This document shows, piece after piece, positions 54,412 to 60,809 of a stretch of DNA of 64,000 nucleotides. Position 1 is the first letter of the stretch, and each line of letters starts with the position of its first letter. This stretch comes from Micromonospora aurantiaca ATCC 27029 (lineage in GTDB: Bacteria > Actinomycetota > Actinomycetes > Mycobacteriales > Micromonosporaceae): contig NC_014391.1 of assembly GCF_000145235.1 (NCBI RefSeq), forward strand, positions 2,984,001 to 3,048,000, given 5' to 3'. A program made the position numbers and the translations under genes. Below the pieces are notes generated by a model. The model worked only from the letters and a program-made list of their open reading frames with translations. It was not told the DNA's origin and searched no databases.

Positions 54412-55359
54412 CTACATGGGGAAGCGGCCCCGGCGCCACTGCCAGTGCCGACCGGCCCGGAGGTGGTCGATGACCGCGCGCTGGAGCACGGTACGGCGCG
54501 GCAGCCGGTCCAGCGGCGTGTCCAGGGTGCGGAACACGAACCGCAGCACCTCGACGTCGCCGTCCAGCCCGGGCTGCTCCTGGTAGGGCTCCAGCGTGAA
54601 CCGCCGCTGGAACCGGACGATGTTGGAGTCCTCCGGCAGGTACTCGCGCAACTGCGGGTCGAGCAGCCAGGAGCCGCAGGAGAACGCGGTGTAGCGCTCG
54701 CCGGGGAAGTGGCGCGGGAAGAACGCGCGGGCCCGGTCCAGCGACGCGTCGACCGCCTCCGGGGTCAGCGGTCCGGCGTCCGGGATGTGCAGGTCGATCG
54801 CCTCGGCGTCGCCGCGCTGGTGCTGGAGCCGGCCCAGCTCGTAGAGGCCGCCGCGCGCGTGCAGCGTCAGCCAGCACTGCATGACCGGCCAGCCCTCGCC
54901 GTTCATCCGCCTGTCGACGGCGAGGTTGTTGCCCAGGTCGGCGAGCGTCGCCCAGGACACGTCGTCGGGGACGCCGTGGTCGCTGTGGTAGGCCCGGACC
55001 ACGTCGACCAGTGCGAGGTACGCGTACGTGTAGAGGTGCCGCCAGGCCGGGCCCCGTTCGCGGGGCAGCGCCGGGCCGGGCGGTAGCCAGGCGTGGCCGC
55101 CGAGGTCGGCGCAAACCAGGGCGATCGAGCGGTCGAGCAGCCAGCGCAGCTCCGGGGTCCACAGTGGCGAGCCGGGCTCCGGCCAGCCCGCCAGGATCTC
55201 GGCGGCGTCGTCGGGGCGGACCGCGAGCCGGGCCAGCAGGGCGGGCGCGTCCGCCCGGTCGGGCAGCGGCGCGGAGGGCCGGTCACCGGCGAGCCGGTGA
55301 ACCCGGTCGACCTCCTCGGCGGGCACGCCGAGCCGGCCGGCGACGTCATCGGCATCCAT
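54412..55359 (-). CDS. GNAT-like two-domain acyltransferase of unknown substrate
   Basis: A 315-residue protein that fits the actinobacterial acyltransferase family with an all-helical N-terminal domain (about 1-130) and a GNAT-like C-terminal domain (about 150-300). Visible conserved stretches are ELGRLQHQRGD, HIPDAGPLTP, AFFPRHFP and FSCGSWLLDPQLREYLP. The substrate and the role are unknown. It is a single gene transcribed towards the P-loop kinase. Nothing ties it to the biosynthetic cluster except distance. Confidence 0.6.
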   Translation of the reverse strand: MDADDVAGRLGVPAEEVDRVHRLAGDRPSAPLPDRADAPALLARLAVRPDDAAEILAGWPEPGSPLWTPELRWLLDRSIALVCADLGGHAWLPPGPALPRERGPAWRHLYTYAYLALVDVVRAYHSDHGVPDDVSWATLADLGNNLAVDRRMNGEGWPVMQCWLTLHARGGLYELGRLQHQRGDAEAIDLHIPDAGPLTPEAVDASLDRARAFFPRHFPGERYTAFSCGSWLLDPQLREYLPEDSNIVRFQRRFTLEPYQEQPGLDGDVEVLRFVFRTLDTPLDRLPRRTVLQRAVIDHLRAGRHWQWRRGRFPM

Positions 55360-55407
55360 GGCGGTGACGCTACCGGCCGGCGCCTGCCCCGACAGCCCCG
55401 TGCGTGC

Positions 55408-55719
55408 TCAGCGGCGTTGCTGGCACGGCACGCAGAAGCGGGCCGAGGGCAGGATCTCCAGGCGGGCGGTCGGGATGTCCTGCCCGCACCGCTCGCAGAC
55501 GCCGTACGTGCCCTCGGACATCCGCTTCAGCGCCTGGGCGGTGTCCGCGACGCCCTGCCGGGCGGTCTCGATCAGCCGGCGCAGCGTGTCCGGGTCGTGG
55601 CCGCCGTAGTCGGGCTGCCGCGTGTGCAGCGTCAGCTCGGTGAGCTGGTCGGTGTACTCGCCGAACTGCCGGTCCAGCAGTTCGCGCAACGTGTCGGTGC
55701 GGTCGAGGGCGTGCGTCAT
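55408..55719 (-). CDS. DksA/TraR-type zinc-finger protein
   Basis: A 103-residue protein with an N-terminal helical hairpin (about 10-70) and a C-terminal four-Cys zinc finger: CERCGQDIPTARLEI then FCVPCQQR, with GTYGVCERCG as the family signature. DksA/TraR proteins bind the secondary channel of RNA polymerase and adjust transcription during stress. It lies two bases after the stop of the MreB-like gene, whose end contains its AAGGAG ribosome site, so both are co-transcribed. Confidence 0.87.
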   Translation of the reverse strand: MTHALDRTDTLRELLDRQFGEYTDQLTELTLHTRQPDYGGHDPDTLRRLIETARQGVADTAQALKRMSEGTYGVCERCGQDIPTARLEILPSARFCVPCQQRR

Positions 55720-55721
55720 GA

Positions 55722-56561
55722 TCAGGCGCTCCTTTCCGGGCGGCGCTGGGTGTCGTGCGGGTGTCGCAGGGCCGAGATGGCGGCCATGCCGGCGCCGGTC
55801 AGCGCGGCGGTACGGGGTGACGCGGCGCGGTGCACCGTCGCGCCGAGCGTGGCGACCAGGCGGGCGGTCACGTCGGGCCGGGTGGCGCCGTCACCGATGA
55901 CGATCGGGCCACGGGCCAGCGCGTCGCGGACCAGAGGCCGCAGTGTCGCGTCCTGACGCAGCTCGCGTACCAGCCGGGAGGTGGTGTCGGCGAGCATGGC
56001 GGCGGTCGTCGCGTGGTTGAGGTCCCGGGTGCCGACCTCGGCCCGGCGGGCGGCGACCACCCGGCCGTCCTCCAGCAGCGCCACCTCGGTGAGCTGGGCG
56101 CCGATGTCGGCGACCAGCAGGGTGCCGGCGGCGGCGCCGGCGCCGATGGCGCCCGCCCGGACGCTGTCGAGGAACAGCAGCCGGGACGGCGCGAGCACGG
56201 CGGTGAGCACGCGGCGCGTCGCCTCCTGCTCGGCCGGCGCGGCGAGCACCGGACGGCAGGCCACGACGAGCGCCCCGACCGGGACCGGGGTGCGGTGGTC
56301 GCGCAGGATCCGGCGCAGCTCGGAGACGCAGGCCGGACCGTCGACGATCCGGCCGCGCCGGACGACCGGGCTGCGCAGGCCGTGACCGAGCGGGACGCTC
56401 AGCGTCCGGCCCGGTCCCAGCCAGATCCGCAGCAGGCTGCTGCCGAGGTCCACGGCGATCGGCGCCGCGTCGACTGTGACCGGCGGGCGGCTGCCGTGGG
56501 AGCGGCCGATCAGCATGCCGGTACGGGCCGGAGGGCGAATGGCTGTGACAAGGTGCGGCAT
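55722..56561 (-). CDS. Actin-fold (MreB/Hsp70-like) ATPase
   Basis: A 279-residue protein with the phosphate-1 motif IAVDLGSSLLRIWL (near residue 39), the phosphate-2 motif LLVADIGAQLTEVAL (near 145) and an adenosine-binding Gly stretch IVIGDGATRPDV. It is shorter than true MreB (about 340) and may be an actin-like or pilus/competence-type ATPase. ATG 56561 is chosen for its strong GAGAGAGG ribosome site; a frame further upstream is open but unlike the family. It is paired with a DksA-type gene. Confidence 0.7.
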   Translation of the reverse strand: MPHLVTAIRPPARTGMLIGRSHGSRPPVTVDAAPIAVDLGSSLLRIWLGPGRTLSVPLGHGLRSPVVRRGRIVDGPACVSELRRILRDHRTPVPVGALVVACRPVLAAPAEQEATRRVLTAVLAPSRLLFLDSVRAGAIGAGAAAGTLLVADIGAQLTEVALLEDGRVVAARRAEVGTRDLNHATTAAMLADTTSRLVRELRQDATLRPLVRDALARGPIVIGDGATRPDVTARLVATLGATVHRAASPRTAALTGAGMAAISALRHPHDTQRRPERSA

Positions 56562-56672
56562 ACCGACCTCTCTCGGATCAGGGTGCCCAACCGGGCGGTG
56601 GACGGTGCGGGGAAGGGGCGTGGCCGGGGCCGCGGGCGTCGGATTCACTCGACGACGCCGGCGGCCGGGGGC

Positions 56673-56759
56673 TCAGACGCGCTTCTGGTCGCCGCTCGCA
56701 GATCGGGACGCGAGGAGTCCGGCGGACACCGGTGGCGGAGCCATCGACGTGCGGGTCAT
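56673..56759 (-). CDS. Possible 28-residue small protein
   Basis: The ATG at 56759 is preceded by GAGGAGGTGG with a seven-base spacing to ATG, one of the strongest ribosome sites in the window. The peptide begins MTRTSMAPPPVSAGLL, has no membrane segment or Cys and matches nothing I know. It could be a leader for the MreB-like gene 112 bases further on. Confidence 0.3.
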   Translation of the reverse strand: MTRTSMAPPPVSAGLLASRSASGDQKRV

Positions 56760-56903
56760 GCTCACCACCTCCTCGCTGCTCGGGTACCGCCTCGGACCTC
56801 CAGCGTCGCCTGGAACACCACGCGCGGCAGTGCACGCCACCGGCCAACAAAGGGCGCAATGATTGCCGGTGGCCGGAACCCGGATCCGCCCGTCCCCCGT
56901 GGC

Positions 56904-56960
56904 TATGGTTGACACATGGAGAACGCGAGCTCAGCTCGAACGTCCACCGCGTCGCCCTAG
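56904..56960 (+). promoter_or_regulatory. Leaderless 14-codon ORF with -10 element, interrupted leader
   Basis: TATGGT (56904-56909) is followed by six bases and ATG 56916, which opens MENASSARTSTASP and stops at TAG 56958-56960. Removing the IS element and one target copy would place this small ORF about 58 bases before the TrkA-like gene at 58088. It probably was that gene's promoter and upstream ORF before the insertion. Confidence 0.35.
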
Positions 56961-57928
56961 CTGTAATGCCCAGCAGCGTTGTTGACGCGGCTGATGGGTG
57001 GTTTGCCGCCGAGCGAGGTGTGGTTGCGGTGGTGGTTGTAGGTGTGCAGCCAGGCGGGTAGAGCGTCAGCGCGTTGCTGGTTGTTGGTGAAGGGTTGGGC
57101 GTAGGCCCATTCGTCGCACAGGGTGCGGTTGAAGCGTTCGGCTTTGCCGTTGGTCTGTGGTCGGTAGCGGCGGGTGAAGCGGGCGGTGGCACCGAGGTCG
57201 GTCAGGGCCTGGTGCCAGGCTCGGCCGCGGCGGTAGGTCAATGCGTTGTCGGTCGTGACGCGTTCGACGCGGGTGATTCCGTGGGTGGCGAAGTGCTCGG
57301 CGGCGCGGCGGAGGAAGCCGGCACAGGTGTCGGTCTTCTCGTCGGGGTGGATCTCGGCGTAGGCGAGACGGGTGTGGTCGTCGATGGCGCAGTGCACGTA
57401 GTCGAAGCCGACACGGCCGGCGGTGCGGGCACGGCGGTGTTCCAGGCTGTCGCGGCCCAAGATGCGCCAGCCGCCGCCGTCGCGAACCCGGCCGAGTTTC
57501 TTGACGTCGACGTGGATCAGCTCGCCGGGCCGGTCGCGCTCGTAGCGGCGGATGAGCTGACCGGTGGGCCGGTCGAGCCAGGCCAGGCGGTGTAGACCGT
57601 GCCGCGTCAGAACGGCGTGCACCGTCGAGGCCGGCATCCCGAGCAACGGTCCGAGCCGGCGAGCCCCGAGTTTGCGTTCCTGGCGCAGTTGGCAGACCCG
57701 CGCCTCCAACTGGGCGGGCGTCTTGTGCGGCTGGTGGTGAGCCCGGCTGGATCGATCCCGCAGACCAGCGTCGCCCTCGGCCCGCCACCGCTGTAGCCAC
57801 TTGTAGCCGGTGGCCCGAGAACAGCCCAGTTCCTTCACGACGTGGGCCACCGGCCGACCCTGGTCAACGACACGCGTGATGAGCAGCCGCCGGCCGTGGA
57901 TGGTCAGCCGGGCATTACGGTGGGCCAT
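56957..57928 (-). CDS. IS481-family transposase
   Basis: A 323-residue transposase with an N-terminal helix-turn-helix region (about 10-60, VVDQGRPVAHVVKELGCSR) and a DDE integrase core: D141 (LIHVDVKKLG), D227 (VTTDNAL) and E263 (NGKAERFNRTL). The frame is complete. Its TAG stop (56959-56957) is not inside the element but in the flanking target sequence, so the target supplies the stop codon. Bases 56962-58030 form the element. Confidence 0.93.
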   Translation of the reverse strand: MAHRNARLTIHGRRLLITRVVDQGRPVAHVVKELGCSRATGYKWLQRWRAEGDAGLRDRSSRAHHQPHKTPAQLEARVCQLRQERKLGARRLGPLLGMPASTVHAVLTRHGLHRLAWLDRPTGQLIRRYERDRPGELIHVDVKKLGRVRDGGGWRILGRDSLEHRRARTAGRVGFDYVHCAIDDHTRLAYAEIHPDEKTDTCAGFLRRAAEHFATHGITRVERVTTDNALTYRRGRAWHQALTDLGATARFTRRYRPQTNGKAERFNRTLCDEWAYAQPFTNNQQRADALPAWLHTYNHHRNHTSLGGKPPISRVNNAAGHYS

Positions 57929-58030
57929 GGAGACCTCCGGTTCCGTGTGGGCGTCAGCACCTCACACCTCGCCGGAGGTCTCGCCTCGTCTCAAGCCGCC
58001 ACGCCGTCAACAACCCTCATGGGCATTACA
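56962..58030 (-). mobile_element. Complete IS481-family insertion sequence, 1069 bp
   Basis: The ends are inverted repeats: left TGTAATGCCCA, five bases, GTTGTTGACG; right (reverse complement) TGTAATGCCCA, five bases, GTTGTTGACG, with 23 of 26 matching positions. Both sides are flanked by the direct repeat CCTAGC (56956-56961 and 58031-58036), a 6-bp target-site duplication around a CTAG palindrome. Intact ends, intact transposase and perfect duplication indicate a recent insertion. Confidence 0.93.
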
Positions 58031-58087
58031 CCTAGCGCCGGCCGGCTCCGGCGGGCCCCACGGCGGCCGCGTCCGAAGGAGGTCCCC

Positions 58088-58318
58088 GTGATCATCGAAC
58101 GTACGACCCTCCCCGGCATCGGGGTCCGGCACACGCTGACCACGGAGGAGGGCCGCCGCATCGGCGTGATCGACTACCAGGTCGGCGGCCGGCGCGACGT
58201 CGTCCACGACGACCCGGACGACCCGGACCGCATGGTCACGCTCACCCTCACCCGCGACGAGGCGTCGGCCCTGGCCAACCTGCTCGGCTTCCCGGAGCTG
58301 GTCGCCGTACCGGCCTGA
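58088..58318 (+). CDS. Short TrkA-C-associated antiporter regulatory protein (N-terminal half)
   Basis: A 76-residue protein like the N-terminal half of the actinobacterial cation:proton antiporter regulatory subunit (about 160 residues): ERTTLPGIGVRHTLTTEEG, RRIGVIDYQVGGRRDVV and LTRDEASALANLLG. It ends where the full proteins continue into the TrkA-C ligand-binding domain, so it is a natural short form or a truncated gene. It starts at GTG 58088 behind AAGGAGG. The IS element lies 57 bases upstream and separates it from a presumed promoter. Confidence 0.7.
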   Translation: MIIERTTLPGIGVRHTLTTEEGRRIGVIDYQVGGRRDVVHDDPDDPDRMVTLTLTRDEASALANLLGFPELVAVPA

Positions 58319-58360
58319 GCCGCCTGTCACACCGGCGGCGGACCCGGACCGGCGGCGGCG

Positions 58361-59587
58361 CTATGCCGGCAGCGGCCGGCGCGGCCAGTCCAGCGCCCGC
58401 GCGCCGAGCACGGCGGCGTGCAGCGTGAACCGGTCCCGCGCGTCGGCGGGGTCGTAGCCGCTCAACGCCCGGATCCGGGCCAGCCGGTAGGTGACCGTGC
58501 GCACCGACACGTGCAGCCGGCGGGCGGCCTCGGTCGACACCTCGCCGCAGGCGAAGTACTCGTTCAGTGTGTCCAGCAGCGGCTCGGCGCCGCCGCGCGC
58601 CTGGGCCAGCGGCGTCAGCACCGCCCGTACCAGGTCGACCATGGCGGGCTGGTCGCGCAGCAGCACCCGGTAGATCAGCAGGTCGTGCGCATCGATCACG
58701 GATGCCTCGCTGTGCAGGCGCCGCGCCGTGGTGAGCGCCTCCCGGGCCTCCTCGTACGAGCGGGCGATGCCGTAGACGCCCGGGTGCGGGCGGCCCACCG
58801 CCACCTGCCACGGCCGGCCCCGCACCAGCCGGTCCAGCTCGCCGTGCATCAGCGTGCCCAGGTTGCCGGTCGCTCCGGCGCCGCGGCCCCGGTCGGCGGT
58901 GACCGGGTCCGCCGGGGCGACCACCACGAGCAGCCCTTCCTTCGTGGCCACCAGCACGTCCCGGTCACCGAGCCGGTCGAAGATGACCCGCTCCAGCGCG
59001 CTGATCGCCGCCTCCGTGTCCGGCAGCCGCCGGCCGGGCGCGGCGAGAGCGACCTGGTGCACCCGGGCCAGGTCCAGGCCGAACGGCTCGGCCCGTTCCA
59101 CCAGCCCGCCCAGGTCGGAGTCGCCGCGCAGCAGGTCGTCGACGAGTTCCCTTCGCAGCGACTCCTCGCGCCGGACGAGTTCCCGGCGGGCCACCGCGTA
59201 CCCCTCGGCGAGCGTGGCCACGGCGGTGTCGACCACGTGCAGGACGGCGTCGGCGGCGGCGCGGACCGCCTCGCTGTCGTCGGACCGGTCCAGGTGGGGA
59301 AGCTGCCGCCAGACACGCCGCGCCGCGGACAGGTAGAGGCGTACCGCGCGGCCGGCGGAGATCCCCTGCTCGGCCGCGCGCCGGCCCAGCGCGCCGACCG
59401 CGTCGAGTTCGGCTCGGCGGGGACGGCGGCCGGTCACCGCCGCGTCGGTCAGCAGCCGCAGGTAGTCGCCGAGCAGCTCCACCGGCACGCCGCCCGCGTC
59501 GGCACCCGCCTCGCGGGCCACCTCGGCCAGCCACTGCTCGTCCTCGCCGCCCGCCACCGGTGCCGGCCGGCGGACGTTGTCGGTCAT
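58361..59587 (-). CDS. PucR/CdaR-type transcriptional regulator
   Basis: A 408-residue regulator with an N-terminal helical sensor part (about 15-170, including GRRAAEQGISAGRAVRLYL), a central GGDEF-like CdaR domain (about 180-300) and a C-terminal HTH_30 domain (about 330-395) with LLDTLNEYFACG, STEAARRLHVSVRTVTYRLARI and GYDPADARDRFTLH. Relatives sense nitrogen sources or small metabolites. ATG 59587 has GGGGAGA upstream. Single gene; target unknown. Confidence 0.85.
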   Translation of the reverse strand: MTDNVRRPAPVAGGEDEQWLAEVAREAGADAGGVPVELLGDYLRLLTDAAVTGRRPRRAELDAVGALGRRAAEQGISAGRAVRLYLSAARRVWRQLPHLDRSDDSEAVRAAADAVLHVVDTAVATLAEGYAVARRELVRREESLRRELVDDLLRGDSDLGGLVERAEPFGLDLARVHQVALAAPGRRLPDTEAAISALERVIFDRLGDRDVLVATKEGLLVVVAPADPVTADRGRGAGATGNLGTLMHGELDRLVRGRPWQVAVGRPHPGVYGIARSYEEAREALTTARRLHSEASVIDAHDLLIYRVLLRDQPAMVDLVRAVLTPLAQARGGAEPLLDTLNEYFACGEVSTEAARRLHVSVRTVTYRLARIRALSGYDPADARDRFTLHAAVLGARALDWPRRPLPA

Positions 59588-59667
59588 CGCGGTCTCCCCG
59601 GACGGGGCCGGCACCGGACGCCGGCCCACCGCACCAGCCTAGGCGGCGGGTCCGGCCGGTCCGCCGG

Positions 59668-60636
59668 TCATCCCCGCGACTGTGGTTCCGGGTCGATCAC
59701 CACCGCCGGGCCGGTCCGCCGCCCGCCGCGAGGGCCGCGGGTCAGCAGCTGCGCCGTCCGCGCCGGGTCGTCGCCTGCGGCCACCTGATCGAGTACGCGC
59801 AACCAGCGCTCTCCGTGCGCGTCGGTGAAGCCGGTGCCGACGACGGCGATCCGGCGGCCGGTGACCGGGCCGGGCGTGGCGCGTCCGGCCGGTTCCGTCG
59901 ACCCGATCGGCGGCCCGTCCGGTACCCCGGCGGGTTCGGCGCGGTTCCCGGCTGCGACCACGAGATCCGGCGATCCGCACCGCACCGCCCGGACCGCCCC
60001 GGCGCGGTCCACGTCCACGATCGTGGCACGCAGGTGACCCGCCGGGGCGAGATCGCGTACCACCCGGTCGAGCGCGTCGACCAGGTGCGGCACTGTGCGC
60101 CGCGGTCCGGCGGCGGCCCGGCGGAACGCCTGCTCGATCGCCCGGCGTCCGGCGGGGGTGTCCAGCGCGGCGCCGCTGACCGTGCCGAGCAGGACACGCA
60201 GTCCACCGCCGCGGACCGGGACGGCGGCGCCGATCTCGCCGGCCGTGCCGCAGATCGCCAGCGCGGCGCTCCCGGCCCCGGCCGGCACGGTGAACACGGC
60301 GACGTCCGGCGGCGCGGCGGCGCGCGCCACGGTCGCGGTACGCGTCCGGCGGCGGGCCCACGCCAGGACCGGCACCGCGGCCAGGCCGGCCGCCGAGGCG
60401 AGCAGCGCCTGCGGGTCGCTGCGGTGGCCGGGGATCACCGGTACGACGACTGACAGCGCGACCAGCACGCCCGCCCACGCCGACACCAGCGCCGCCACCC
60501 GGGGCCGGGCCGAGACGCCGAGCAGGCCGGGCAGCAGCACCCAGCCGACCGGCGTGCTGACCTCGGCGAGGCCCATCAGCATCGCGTTCCCGGTGGTGCC
60601 CGCCAGGGCGGCTCGCATCGGCAGCACGCCGACCAC
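59668..60636 (-). CDS. Membrane protein of unknown function
   Basis: A 322-residue protein with three or four N-terminal hydrophobic helices (about 1-110, e.g. VGWVLLPGLLGVSA and AWAGVLVALSVVVPVI) and a cytoplasmic C-terminal domain with FTVPAGAGSAALAICG and LLGTVSGAALDTPAGRRAIEQAFRRAA. The soluble part recalls PP2C-like folds, but metal-binding motifs are not clear. The start is GTG 60636 or ATG 60618. It is divergent from the mrp operon. Confidence 0.55.
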   Translation of the reverse strand: MVGVLPMRAALAGTTGNAMLMGLAEVSTPVGWVLLPGLLGVSARPRVAALVSAWAGVLVALSVVVPVIPGHRSDPQALLASAAGLAAVPVLAWARRRTRTATVARAAAPPDVAVFTVPAGAGSAALAICGTAGEIGAAVPVRGGGLRVLLGTVSGAALDTPAGRRAIEQAFRRAAAGPRRTVPHLVDALDRVVRDLAPAGHLRATIVDVDRAGAVRAVRCGSPDLVVAAGNRAEPAGVPDGPPIGSTEPAGRATPGPVTGRRIAVVGTGFTDAHGERWLRVLDQVAAGDDPARTAQLLTRGPRGGRRTGPAVVIDPEPQSRG

Positions 60637-60809
60637 CCTATCGGGGCGCCCGCCGGACGCCGACCGGTGTACCGGGCGGAGTGAACCTCACTCCTTACCC
60701 GAAACAGAGCGGAGCCGACACGACACGTTCGCGTGATTCTCTCGACATACCGCCTCGCCGGATCGCCGGTTAGGGTTGACGTACCGCAGGTCGATCTTGA
60801 GGAGTGTGT

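Larger units (their letters stand above)
56562..56961. other. 400-bp intergenic region
   Basis: Contains a possible 28-residue minus-strand ORF (56673-56759), a 9-bp inverted repeat GCCACCGGC / GCCGGTGGC (56836-56844 and 56865-56873) that could form a hairpin, and a TATGGT -10-like element (56904-56909) leading a 14-codon plus-strand ORF. It ends at the left target duplication of the IS element. No larger gene is supported. Confidence 0.5.
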
